From Actinomycetes bacterium (GTDB taxonomy: Bacteria; Actinomycetota; Thermoleophilia; Solirubrobacterales; Solirubrobacteraceae), in the NCBI GenBank assembly GCA_023405705.1, contig JAEXXR010000052.1:1-20310 (forward strand): a DNA stretch of 20,310 nucleotides, in the 5' to 3' direction. The notes under the pieces were generated by a model that saw only the letters and a list, made by a program, of their open reading frames with translations, was not told the origin of the DNA and searched no databases. The translations under genes and the position numbers were made by a program. Positions 1-7,680 of the stretch are shown here, piece after piece (positions within the stretch are counted from its first letter, which is position 1; each line of letters begins with the position of its first letter).

Positions 1-25
1 GCGCGCCGCTGTGCCGGCGGCGCGC
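1..25 (-). terminator. Hairpin downstream of mscL, probable terminator
   Basis: Bases 1-9 (GCGCGCCGC) and 17-25 (GCGGCGCGC) form a perfect 9-bp inverted repeat with a 7-nt loop, 12 bases past the mscL stop codon on the minus strand. The window ends here, so a following U-tract cannot be checked. Confidence 0.4.
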
Positions 26-36
26 CTCACGCTGCT

Positions 37-459
37 TCAGGCCGGGACGCCCACGGGCGTCGCGGCGGGGCCGATCTCCGAGGTGCAGTACATGCAGCGG
101 CGGGCCTCGGTCGGGACCATGCTGAGGCACTCCGGGCACTCGCGCAGCCTGGCGTCCTCGCTGTCGGGCTTCTTCAGCACCTTCTCCAGCGGCAGGACGA
201 CGAGGAAGTAGACGGCCGCCGCGATGATCAGGAACGAGATCACGGCGTTGAGGAAGTGGCCGTAGGCGAACTTGCTGCCGTTGATCGTGAAGCTGAGCGC
301 GGAGAAGTCCGGTTGGCCGCCGATCGCGGCGATGACCGGCGTGATGAAGTCGCTCACGAGCGCCGTGACGACCGCGCCGAACGCGGCGCCCATCACGACC
401 GCGACCGCGAGGTCGATCACGTTCCCTCGCGAGATGAAGTCCTTGAAGCCCTTCAGCAC
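37..459 (-). CDS. mscL: Large-conductance mechanosensitive channel MscL with C-terminal zinc ribbon
   Basis: MscL forms a homopentameric inner-membrane channel that opens under membrane tension and releases solutes after hypo-osmotic shock. The 140-aa product begins MLKGFKDFISRGNVIDLAV, the classic MscL amphipathic N-helix and start of TM1. TM1 runs to about residue 45. A periplasmic loop with the family's FAYGHFLNAVISFLI stretch leads into TM2 (about 70-95). The start is GTG, chosen because the MscL N-terminus begins exactly there and GGGAGG lies upstream. The oddity is the tail: in place of the usual plain C-terminal helix bundle there is C108-P-E-C111 and C122-M-Y-C125, a zinc-ribbon-like four-cysteine knuckle. 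It lies 38 bases downstream of the carboxypeptidase gene on the same strand. Family assignment is certain; the function of the ribbon is unknown to me. Confidence 0.96.
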   Translation of the reverse strand: MLKGFKDFISRGNVIDLAVAVVMGAAFGAVVTALVSDFITPVIAAIGGQPDFSALSFTINGSKFAYGHFLNAVISFLIIAAAVYFLVVLPLEKVLKKPDSEDARLRECPECLSMVPTEARRCMYCTSEIGPAATPVGVPA

Positions 460-464
460 TGCAT

Positions 465-493
465 GCCTCCCGTCGGTGGTGCGGACGGGAGGC
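465..493 (-). promoter_or_regulatory. Perfect 10-bp hairpin burying the mscL ribosome binding site
   Basis: On the minus strand GCCTCCCGTC, a 9-nt loop, then GACGGGAGGC form a perfect 10-bp stem. The second arm contains the mscL Shine-Dalgarno (GGGAGG) and ends 5 nt before the GTG start. It begins 4 nt after the carboxypeptidase stop. It could act as a terminator for that gene, as a translational gate on mscL, or as both; there is no U-tract after it. Confidence 0.6.
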
Positions 494-497
494 GACG

Positions 498-1940
498 CTA
501 GCGCGCTGCTCGGACCGCTCCGACCTGCGTGCCGTGGACGGCGGAGGCCTTCGCGCCGCCCGATCTCGTGGCGGTGGTCCGCTTCGCGCGCGCCTTCGCC
601 GGGGCCGCGCCCGACGGTCGCTGGCGCGCGAGCATGATCGCGAGGCGATCCTCGGCCGCCTTCGCCGACGGCGTGTAGACGCTGTTGGCGAGGAAGGCGA
701 ACGCGACGACGTGGTTGTTCGCCGTGCGGCAGTAGCCGGCGAGCGCGGAGACGTTCGAGAGCGTGCCGGTCTTCGCCTGGCAGCGGTCCTGCGCCGAAGT
801 GCCGCGCATCCGCCGCGACAGCGTGCCGTCGCGGCCGGCGACCGGCAGGCCGGCGCGGAAGCCGGGCTCGTCGCGCATCGCGTCGAGCAGCGTCACGACC
901 TGGCGCGGGGAGGTGGCGTTCTGGCGCGAGAGGCCGGAGCCGTCGGCGATCTTCGGGGCGATTCTGAAACGCCGCAGGGTCTGGCGCGCGACCGTCGCGC
1001 CGGCGGTCGTCGATCCGGCGCTGCCGTGGTGGGCGCCGAGCGCCTTCAGCAGCTGCTCGGAGTAGAGGTTGTCGGAGTCGACCAGCACGAGGCGCGCGAG
1101 CGTCGACATCGGCGGCGAGGAGACCGAGGCGAGCTCCTCTGCCTCGGCAGGGGCGGTGGCGCTCGACGCCTTCTTGGCGACGCGCACGCCCTCGGTCTTC
1201 AGCGCGGCGGTCAGCTGCTGGGCGGCGAACAGCGCCGGTGCGCTCTGGCGCGCCGAGCCGTCCTCCTTCGCGAGGCCGCGGTTGTACATCAGCGCCGACA
1301 GCGAGCCGCCGATCCAGATGTCGTAGCCCCAGTTGGTCGACGGGCCGCCGCGGCGCAGGTCGAAGCGCGACTCGTCGCCGTAGACGCGGCCGGTCACGCG
1401 CGTGATCCCCGCGTCGGCGAGCGCCTGCGCGATCGACTGCACGCTGGTGCCGACGCCGTAGGAGCGGGCGATGAAGCTCTCCGAGCCGAAGGTCGGGTCG
1501 CCGCTGCCGCGCAGATAGAGGTCGCCCCGCCAGGTCCCGTTCTCCAGCAGCGTGCCGCTGCCGAGCACCTTCGTGTCGAGCGTGCCGTCGGCGCCGAAGT
1601 TGAGCAGCGCAGCGGCGGTCGTGTAGGTCTTCTCGACCGACGCCGGTATCCGCGGCGTGTCGGCGCGCACGGAGGCGAGCACGCGGCCGGTCGTCGTGTC
1701 GAGCACGTAGCCGCCGTTGACGCCGCCGGCCCGTGCCAGCTCGCGTGAGACGGCGCTGTCGAGCGGGGCGGCGGAGGCGGTCTGGACGACGGCGGCGGGC
1801 GCGCTCAGCGCGGCCGCGGAGAGAAGCAGGGCAAGTCGGCGCACGCTGCCCGGAACAGACGTGCGTGCGGAAAGTCGCGGTCCGTGCGCGAGGGGTGTGC
1901 GTTTGGAGGTCAAAACGCAGCCGTACACTATTGCGCACAT
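498..1940 (-). CDS. dacB: D-alanyl-D-alanine carboxypeptidase/endopeptidase (PBP4, peptidase S13)
   Basis: Exported penicillin-binding protein that trims the terminal D-Ala of peptidoglycan stem peptides and may cut cross-links. All three active-site motifs of the S13 family are visible: SVEK (S-x-x-K, nucleophile Ser, in RIPASVEKTYTTAAALL), SGLSRQN (S-x-N box) and KTGTLSNVSALAGY (KTG box). A hydrophobic stretch LALLLSAAALSAPAA followed by ASA-AP is a signal peptide. The start is uncertain. The ATG at 1940 gives 480 aa with an unusually long n-region, whereas GTG at 1844 gives 448 aa beginning directly at the signal peptide; neither has a clear ribosome binding site. With the 1940 start, its first codon overlaps the start codon of the divergent patatin gene, so 1844 may be closer to the truth. 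The C-terminal tail is Ala/Lys/Arg-rich. Confidence 0.92.
   Translation of the reverse strand: MCAIVYGCVLTSKRTPLAHGPRLSARTSVPGSVRRLALLLSAAALSAPAAVVQTASAAPLDSAVSRELARAGGVNGGYVLDTTTGRVLASVRADTPRIPASVEKTYTTAAALLNFGADGTLDTKVLGSGTLLENGTWRGDLYLRGSGDPTFGSESFIARSYGVGTSVQSIAQALADAGITRVTGRVYGDESRFDLRRGGPSTNWGYDIWIGGSLSALMYNRGLAKEDGSARQSAPALFAAQQLTAALKTEGVRVAKKASSATAPAEAEELASVSSPPMSTLARLVLVDSDNLYSEQLLKALGAHHGSAGSTTAGATVARQTLRRFRIAPKIADGSGLSRQNATSPRQVVTLLDAMRDEPGFRAGLPVAGRDGTLSRRMRGTSAQDRCQAKTGTLSNVSALAGYCRTANNHVVAFAFLANSVYTPSAKAAEDRLAIMLARQRPSGAAPAKARAKRTTATRSGGAKASAVHGTQVGAVRAAR
1902..1929 (+). promoter_or_regulatory. Possible promoter for a leaderless patatin mRNA
   Basis: TTTGGA (1902-1907), a 16-nt spacer and TACACT (1924-1929) precede the ATG at 1939 by nine bases. 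The -10 to ATG distance fits a leaderless transcript, and no Shine-Dalgarno is present. This is pattern evidence only. Confidence 0.35.
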
Positions 1941-3219
1941 GGGCAGAGTCGTGAGATTGGAATCCGCTGCGTCGGAGCGCGCCGGCCGCAGAGCCGCAGG
2001 ACGCGCCGGCGCCAGAGGCTCCGCGGCCGCGCGCCGCAGAGGCCGCTCGAAGACGGCGCTCGTGCTCGGCGGCGGCGGGATGACCGGCGCCGTCTACGAG
2101 ATCGGCGCGCTGCGGGCGCTCGACCTGCTGTCGGTCAACCGCTCCGTGAACGACTTCGACGTCTTCGTCGGCACGAGCGCCGGCTCGTTCGTCGCCGCGA
2201 TGACGGCGAACGGCATCTCGCCCGAGGAGATGATGCGGGTCCTCAACAGGCAGGTGCCGACGCCGTTCCCCGACGTCGACCTGAAGGCCGTGCTCGCGCT
2301 CAACGTCCGCGACCTCGCGATCAGCGCGATCGCCTTCCCGTTCCACGCCGCGAGCCTGACGCGCAGGCTGATACGCCAGCTCGGCCAGGTCTCGGCGCTC
2401 GACGTCGTGCTCGGGCTCGCTGAGGGGATGCCGCCCGGCCTCTACACGGGCAAGGGGATAGAGCAGTACGTCCGCTCCGTGCTCGCCGACGGCGACTACA
2501 GCGACGACTTCCGCACGTTGCAGCACGAGCTGTACCTGACGGCGACCGACCTCGACTCCGCCGAGCGGGTCGTCTTCGGCAGAACGGGCTTCGACGACGT
2601 GCCGATCTCGACCGCCGTGCGCGCGTCGACGGCGCTGCCGATGGTCTACGAGCCGGTCCGGATCGGCGACCGCGAGCTGGTCGACGGCGGCATCGTCTCG
2701 ACGACCAACCTCGACATCGCCGTCGAGGCCGGCGCGAGACTGCTCGTCGTCGTCAACCCGCTGGTGCCGTACGTCAACGACCTGAGAGATCCCGGCCGCC
2801 GACGCGGCCGCGTCTCCGACATGGGCTTCCCGCAGATCGGCTACCAGACCTTCAAGCTGATGGCCCACGGCCGCCTGCACGAGCTGAAGCGCCAGTGGGA
2901 GCAGCGCTACCCGGGCGTCGACATCATCCTGATCGAGCCGGAGCCGACCGACGAGCTGATGTTCCGCACGAACGTGATGGACTTCCGCTCGCGCGTCGAG
3001 ATCGCCCGCCACGGCTTCAGATCGGTGACGGTGAAGCTGTCGGAGGACTACGACAGGCTGCGGCGCATCGCGGCGCGGCACGGGATCGAGATCTCCGCCA
3101 CGCGCGTGCGCAAGGTCGTCAGGCACTTCGCGGCGGCCGAGCCGGTCGAGACGACCCGCTGGCGCTCGATCCTCGAGCAGACGAGAAGCACGCTGCTGCG
3201 TCAGTCGGCCGGCGACTGA
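1939..3219 (+). CDS. Patatin-like phospholipase family protein
   Basis: Predicted serine acyl hydrolase acting on membrane lipids through a Ser-Asp dyad. The 426-aa product has an Ala/Arg-rich, low-complexity N-terminus (about 35 residues). Then come the oxyanion-hole glycines (LGGGGMTGAVYEIGALRAL), the nucleophile elbow GTSAGS (G-x-S-x-G) and the second catalytic motif DGG in ELVDGGIVSTTNLD. No signal peptide or membrane segment is obvious, so it is probably cytoplasmic or peripheral. The ATG at 1939 lacks a ribosome binding site; leaderless translation or a start nearer residue 36 are both possible. It is transcribed divergently from the carboxypeptidase and convergently with the secreted protein at 3330. 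The substrate cannot be told from sequence. Confidence 0.92.
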   Translation: MGRVVRLESAASERAGRRAAGRAGARGSAAARRRGRSKTALVLGGGGMTGAVYEIGALRALDLLSVNRSVNDFDVFVGTSAGSFVAAMTANGISPEEMMRVLNRQVPTPFPDVDLKAVLALNVRDLAISAIAFPFHAASLTRRLIRQLGQVSALDVVLGLAEGMPPGLYTGKGIEQYVRSVLADGDYSDDFRTLQHELYLTATDLDSAERVVFGRTGFDDVPISTAVRASTALPMVYEPVRIGDRELVDGGIVSTTNLDIAVEAGARLLVVVNPLVPYVNDLRDPGRRRGRVSDMGFPQIGYQTFKLMAHGRLHELKRQWEQRYPGVDIILIEPEPTDELMFRTNVMDFRSRVEIARHGFRSVTVKLSEDYDRLRRIAARHGIEISATRVRKVVRHFAAAEPVETTRWRSILEQTRSTLLRQSAGD

Positions 3220-3303
3220 ACCCGGCGGCGGCGAGGCTGCGGCCCGGGGACGGGCGATCGCGGCGGCCGCCCCGCGACGAGGCGACCGCCAGCTGCCGAT
3301 CTA

Positions 3304-3318
3304 CCCGCGCACCGCGGG
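3304..3318 (-). terminator. Short GC hairpin after the secreted-protein gene
   Basis: CCCGCG-CAC-CGCGGG is a perfect 6-bp stem with a 3-nt loop, 11 bases beyond the stop codon at 3330. It has no U-tract, so it is only a weak candidate terminator between the two convergent genes. Confidence 0.25.
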
Positions 3319-3329
3319 CGAGGGGTGCG

Positions 3330-3938
3330 TCACGGCCCTATGAAGAGCGGCGGCGCGAGGTTGTACTGGCCCGGGCCCTTCTGCAGCGGTAGGCCGGCCG
3401 GGCAGGTGTCGCCGGGCTGCGGGGTGGCGACGAAGCTGCTCGGTAGTAGCTGAGCGACCGGGTTCCCGTTCGTTATTAGGATCCCGAGCGAGCCGGTGTA
3501 TAGGCAGCGGAAGCCGATCGCGGGATCGTTCAGCTGTATCCGGACGCCTAGGATCGTGATTAGCGCGCCGGTCGGTGCCGGTAGGTTTAGGACCGCCGTG
3601 AGCGCTATGACCCACGGGCCCGGCGCGCTGCTTAGCGGCGACACTAGGGGCACGACGGTGACGCCCGGCTGGTTGCAGGTTATGTTCGCGTTCTCGATCC
3701 CGCCGATCGGTCTTAGCGTCGGGCCTAGGTCGACCTGCTGGACTAGGATCCGGCCGCTCAGGTTCCAGAGGCAGGTGTAGGTTCTGCCCGTCGACGGGAC
3801 GTTGATCGTCTGTAGGACGATCCCGTTCGCGTTGAACGGGCCTACAGGTATCGACACCGCGCCGGCGGCGCCCGCGGTGAGCGCGACCGTCAGCGCGACG
3901 AGCGCGCCGACGAGCAGCGCTCGCTTGGTGTGGAGCAT
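3330..3938 (-). CDS. Secreted protein of unknown function with four cysteines and CTA-rich codon use
   Basis: I do not recognise this family. The 202-aa product starts at an ATG with AAGGGGG ten bases upstream. A textbook signal peptide follows (MLHTKRALLVGALVALTVAL, then TAGAAGA and a likely cut before VSIPV). The mature part is rich in Pro, Gly, Leu and Val, probably beta-structured. Four cysteines (TYTCLW, NITCNQ, FRCLYTG, GDTCPAG) suggest two disulfides in an exported protein. Codon use is very odd. In the mature region 15 of 23 leucines are CTA and six isoleucines are ATA, both rare in DNA of this GC content. None of the six signal-peptide leucines is CTA. The gene stands alone, with an AT-rich upstream region (4021-4047) that may hold its promoter. 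Confidence 0.85.
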   Translation of the reverse strand: MLHTKRALLVGALVALTVALTAGAAGAVSIPVGPFNANGIVLQTINVPSTGRTYTCLWNLSGRILVQQVDLGPTLRPIGGIENANITCNQPGVTVVPLVSPLSSAPGPWVIALTAVLNLPAPTGALITILGVRIQLNDPAIGFRCLYTGSLGILITNGNPVAQLLPSSFVATPQPGDTCPAGLPLQKGPGQYNLAPPLFIGP

Positions 3939-4031
3939 CGTTGAATCCCCCTTCGCGCCGTCCCGCCCAGGCGGCGGCCGGCGCGGCTCTGTTTGACACG
4001 ATGCCGCCGACGGTCGGCGCGAGCCTAACAG

Positions 4032-4047
4032 ACCATATATATGTGGT
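4032..4047. promoter_or_regulatory. AT-rich imperfect palindrome upstream of the secreted-protein gene
   Basis: ACCATATATATGTGGT is a 16-bp inverted repeat with a single mismatched pair, the only markedly AT-rich spot in this region. On the minus strand a TAGGCT (4027-4022) lies just downstream and could be the -10 box, about 84 bases before the ATG at 3938. A repressor or activator site is plausible. No good -35 box is seen. Confidence 0.4.
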
Positions 4048-4099
4048 TCGCGCCCGGAACGGCGCGATGGCGTCGTGCGGGCCCGCGGATTCGCCGCGC

Positions 4100-5245
4100 C
4101 TAGAGCGCGGTGCGGATCGCCTGCAACAGGCGATCGACGTGCTGGGGCGCCTGGATCGACGCGCGCACGTGCTCCTCGTCGCCGACCGCCTCGCCGGACA
4201 TGACGATCACGTTGCCGTTGCGCAGGCGGGTCGTCAGCTCGCTCGCGGAGTGGCCGGGGGCGCGCAGCCACAGCACGTTCGCCTCCGACGGGGCGGCGTC
4301 GACCGGGAGGTCGTGGAGCGCGTCGAGCATGCGAGCTCGCTCGGTGAGGACGACGGCGCGGCGTGCCGCGATCTGCGCGTCGCAGCAGCGGACCGCCTCC
4401 AGCGCGCCGGCCTGGACCGGCGTGCCGACGCCGAGCTCGGGCGCCAGCTGCGCGACGAGCTGCTCGGAGCCCGGGCCCCCGAGCACGTAGCCGCAGCGCA
4501 TCCCGGCGAGGCCGTAGATCTTCGAGAAGGTGCGGAAGACGAGCAGACGCGGGTGGTCGTCGAGCAGCGCGAGCGAGGAGGCGGCGGCGCGCTCGTCGGC
4601 GACGTAGTCGATCAGCGCCTCGTCGAGCAGCAGCGAGACCTGGTCGGGCAGCGCGTCGAGCAGCTCGCGCAGGCGCTGCGGCGTCAGGTACGCGCCGGTC
4701 GGGTCGTTCGGGTTGCAGAGGACGATCGCGCGCGTGCGCTCGGTGACGGCGCCGAGCAGCCGCTCGACGTCATGGCCGTGGGGGACCGGGACGGCGCGGG
4801 CGCCGGCGCGCTGGGCCATCAGCGGGTAGAGGCCGTAGGAGGGCCACGGGATCAGCAGCTCGTCGTCGGCTCTCAGCAGCGCGCGGGTCGCGGAGGAGAG
4901 CAGCTGCGCGGAGCCGTTGCCGATCGCGATGCGGCCGGGCTCGATCCCGACGCGGCGGCCGATCTCGCGGCGCAGCTCCTCGGCGGTCGGGTCGGCGGCG
5001 GCGTTGAGCGAGCCGCGCACGGCGAAGGTGATCGCCGCGACGACGTCCGGGTGCGGCAGCTCGTGCCAGGTCGTGCTCGAGAGGTCGAGCGGGTCGACGC
5101 GCAGCAGCGCCTTGCGCCGCTCCTCGGCCGACTTCTCCTTCAGCTCCGCGGAGATCTCCTCGTCGGTCATCCCGGCGAACTGCTTGTAGTACCCGCGGAG
5201 CCCCATCCTGCGGCTAATGGTACGCCCCGTACGGTCGCCGAGCAT
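4100..5245 (-). CDS. PLP-dependent class I/II aminotransferase, histidinol-phosphate aminotransferase-like
   Basis: Fold-type I PLP enzyme closest in style to HisC (L-histidinol-phosphate + 2-oxoglutarate) or a related L-amino-acid aminotransferase. Visible landmarks are IAIGNGSAQLL (cofactor phosphate region), IPWPSYGLYPLMA, CNPNDPTGAYL (NP-x-x-PTG), LLLDEALIDY with the Asp that holds the PLP ring, the Schiff-base lysine in FSKIYGLAGMRCGYV, and a C-terminal ANVLWLRAPG. Length (381 aa) fits the family. Two starts are possible: ATG 5245, nine bases after the upstream gene's TAG, or ATG 5206 (MGLRGYYKQFAGM), which looks like the natural N-terminus. No other histidine-pathway genes are near, so the substrate is unproven. 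It is the last gene of a three-gene minus-strand run with the membrane protein and acyl-CoA synthetase. Confidence 0.88.
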   Translation of the reverse strand: MLGDRTGRTISRRMGLRGYYKQFAGMTDEEISAELKEKSAEERRKALLRVDPLDLSSTTWHELPHPDVVAAITFAVRGSLNAAADPTAEELRREIGRRVGIEPGRIAIGNGSAQLLSSATRALLRADDELLIPWPSYGLYPLMAQRAGARAVPVPHGHDVERLLGAVTERTRAIVLCNPNDPTGAYLTPQRLRELLDALPDQVSLLLDEALIDYVADERAAASSLALLDDHPRLLVFRTFSKIYGLAGMRCGYVLGGPGSEQLVAQLAPELGVGTPVQAGALEAVRCCDAQIAARRAVVLTERARMLDALHDLPVDAAPSEANVLWLRAPGHSASELTTRLRNGNVIVMSGEAVGDEEHVRASIQAPQHVDRLLQAIRTAL

Positions 5246-5254
5246 CGCTCACGG

Positions 5255-5734
5255 CTATATGCCCATGTTGCCCATGCCGGACAGCTGGGCGCCGCTGAAG
5301 CCGAGCAGCCAGATCGCGAAGATCGGCGCGCCGATCGCGCAGCAGATCATGAAGATTCTGCCGATCACGCCCTGGCGCTGGTCGACGCCGCTGGCGCGCC
5401 GCACGAGGATCCAGGCGTAGTCGAGCCGCTTCAGCGCCATCAGGCCGAGCAGCAGGCCGCCGATCAGCGTGCCGAACGAGGCGGCGAGGCCGATCCCGAT
5501 GTTGTCGGTCAGGTGCTGGAGGCGGCCGCCGACGAACAGGCAGGCGAGTGGGAGCGGACCCCAGAAGCAGAGGTTGATCAGGATCATCACCGCGAGCAGG
5601 CCGGCGGCGACGATCCCGTCGGTGCGTCGGCGCTTCTCGCCGAGGGTTCTCGGCGGCGCTCTGTACTTCGTCGGTCTGGTCCCGGGCCGTCGTGTGACGA
5701 ACAGCCCGCCCGTGTCGCTCGGATCGGTGCGCAT
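5255..5734 (-). CDS. Small integral membrane protein of unknown function
   Basis: Not recognised. The 159-aa product has a basic, soluble N-terminal 35 residues followed by three or four hydrophobic segments: GIVAAGLLAVMILINLCFWG, an Ala/Gly/Leu-rich helix IGLAASFGTLIGGLLLGLMAL, and IFMICCAIGAPIFAIWLLGF. It ends in a Gly/Met-rich tail. Its start lies 28 bases after the acyl-CoA synthetase stop. Its stop is nine bases before the first possible start of the aminotransferase, so the three are probably one transcript. Nothing suggests a catalytic site. Confidence 0.75.
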   Translation of the reverse strand: MRTDPSDTGGLFVTRRPGTRPTKYRAPPRTLGEKRRRTDGIVAAGLLAVMILINLCFWGPLPLACLFVGGRLQHLTDNIGIGLAASFGTLIGGLLLGLMALKRLDYAWILVRRASGVDQRQGVIGRIFMICCAIGAPIFAIWLLGFSGAQLSGMGNMGI

Positions 5735-5762
5735 CTCTCTCAGTGGAGACTACGCCCTCGCG

Positions 5763-7605
5763 CTACTCCGCGTAGAGGGCATCGAATTCGGCCGCGTATT
5801 TCTGGTTGACGACGGCCCGCTTCACCTTCAGGGTCGGCGTCAGCTCCCCGGTCTCCTGCGAGAGGTCGTGGGGGAGGACGACGAACTTCTTCACCTGCTC
5901 GACCTGGGCGTACTTCGCGTTGGAGCGGTCGAGGTCGGCCTGGATCAGCTCGAGCACGCGCGGCTCGCGCGCGAGCCGCGGCGACGTCCTGCGGCAGGCC
6001 CTGCTGCTGGGCCCACGGCACGACCACCTCGGCGTCGAGCGTGATCAGCATGACCGGGTACGGGCGGCGGTCGCCGTGCATCACCGCCTGCGAGACCCAG
6101 CGCGACTGCTTCATGTCGTTCTCGCTGTTGGCCGGCGTCAGGTTCTTGCCGCCCGCGGTGATGATGATGTCCTTCTTGCGGCCGGTGATCGAGAGGAAGC
6201 CGTCCGCGTCGATCGAGCCGAGGTCGCCGGTGTGGAGCCAGCCGTCCTCGACCGCGCCGAAGGAGGCGTCGTCGCGCTTGTGATAGCCGGCGAAGACGTT
6301 GGCGCCCTTGATCAGCAGCTCGCCGTCCTCGGCGATTCTCAGCTCGACGCCCGGGAACGGCTTCCCGACCGTGCCGAGCTTGTGGCTCTCCAGCGACTGG
6401 AAGGTGGCGGCCGTCGAGGTCTCGGTCATCCCGTAGCCCTCGAAGACCGGCACGCCGCAGGCGAAGAAGAACTCGAGGATCTCCTTCGCGATCGGGGCGG
6501 CGCCGGTGACGGCCTGGCGGACGCGGCCGCCGAAGGCCGCGCGGACCTTCGAGTACAGCTCCTCGTCGGCTCTGTCGAAGGCCTGCTGCAGCTCGGGCGG
6601 GACGGGCTTGCCGGCGAGCTGCAGCTGGCGGACCCGGACGCCGAGCTGGGCGGCCTGGCGGATCTGCTCCGGCGGGTAGTTGCCGGTGACGAGCGTGTAG
6701 ATCTTCTCGAAGATCCGCGGGACCGACGGGAGGTTGGTCGGGTGGACCTCGTTCAGCTCGACGATGATCTGCAGCGGGTCGTTGGACCAGTACGCGAGCG
6801 CGGCGCCGACGTCGAAGGAGAGCAGCTGGATCAGCAGCGCGTAGGAGTGCGCCAGCGGCAGGTAGAGGTAGGTCAGCTCGTCCTCGACGATGCCGTTGCC
6901 GTGCTCGGCCATCGTCAGCATCGCGCGGTAGTTGCCGTGCGTCAGGACGCAGCCCTTCGGCGGGCCGGTCGTGCCCGAGGTGTAGATGAAGGTGAAGGGG
7001 TCTGCGGGGGAGACGGCCCCGATCCGCTGCTCCAGCTCGGATCGGTCTCCGCGCTGCGTCGCGCGGGCGCGGCCGCGGGCGCGCAGGTCGGCGAGGGAGA
7101 TCGCGTCGCCTCGGTGCTCCTGGTCGATCCCGTCCGGGTCGAAGACGATCACTTGGCGGAGGTGAGGCAGTCTCGCGTGGACCTCGCGCACCTTCGCCAG
7201 CTCGCCGGCGTTCTCGACGAAGACCGCGGTCGCGTCGGAGTCGCCGAGCACCCACTCGCACTCTTCGGGCGAGTTGGTCTGGTAGATCGGCACGACGACG
7301 GCGCCGGTCTGGGCGATGCCGAAGTCGGCGTAGGTCCACTCCGGGCGGGTGCGCGAGAGGATCGAGACGCGGTCGCCGGGCGCGATCCCGAGGTCGATCA
7401 GGCCGTAGGAGATCTCGTCCGCGATCGCGCCGACCTCGGCGTAGGTCGCGTCCTGCCACTCGCCGTCCCGCTTGACCTTGACGGCGACGCGGTCGGCGTA
7501 GCGGTCGGCCGCGAGCGACAGCAGGTCGGCGATCGTCTGCGAACCGGTCGACGCGTCGGACGCGCTCTGCGTGGCGGCGGCGCTGGTGCCGGCGCTGGCC
7601 TCCAT
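5763..7605 (-). CDS. Long-chain acyl-CoA synthetase (AMP-forming, FadD15-like), frameshifted near the 3' end
   Basis: Activates fatty acids with ATP and CoA through an acyl-adenylate. Motifs of the ANL superfamily are all present: P-loop YTSGTTGPPKG (residues 208-218), GYGMTETS, TGDLG, and GRKKDIIITAGGKNLTP. The start is ATG 7605 with AGGAGGAGG just upstream. The reading frame breaks at about 5976-5979. One extra G in a GC-rich palindromic run shifts the frame after QQGLPQDVAA. The expected family C-terminus (LAREPRVLELIQADLDR, then VVLPHDLSQETGELTPTLKVKR, ending FDALYAE) continues in the next frame to TAG at 5763. Without correction the ribosome would read a nonsense Arg/Ala tail to 5740. 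Either a sequencing error or a real mutation that removes the last ~70 residues, including the conserved C-terminal lysine region. Confidence 0.9.
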
Positions 7606-7642
7606 CGGTCCTCCTCCTGGTGCGGGGCTGGGAGCAGGCCGA

Positions 7643-7652
7643 CTCTATAGAG
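7643..7652. promoter_or_regulatory. Palindrome CTCTATAGAG upstream of the acyl-CoA synthetase
   Basis: A perfect 10-bp palindrome 38 bases before the ATG at 7605. On the minus strand it contains TATAGA, a reasonable -10 box that would give a short leader with the AGGAGG site. No matching -35 box is visible. Confidence 0.35.
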
Positions 7653-7680
7653 GGCGCAGCACGCGCGTGCGGGTTCCTGG

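Noticed and set aside
37..3126. A 1029-codon open frame on the minus strand spanning mscL and the whole patatin region
   Set aside because: Only its last ~140 codons are MscL. The rest is an Arg/Asp/Ala-rich antisense frame created by high GC and contradicts the clear S13 and patatin genes.
3941..5809. Long plus-strand open frame opposite the aminotransferase
   Set aside because: Low-complexity Arg/Ala/Gly translation with no domain; the minus strand carries an obvious PLP enzyme.
5806..7650. Long plus-strand open frame opposite the acyl-CoA synthetase
   Set aside because: Composition typical of antisense shadow; all ANL-superfamily motifs lie on the minus strand.
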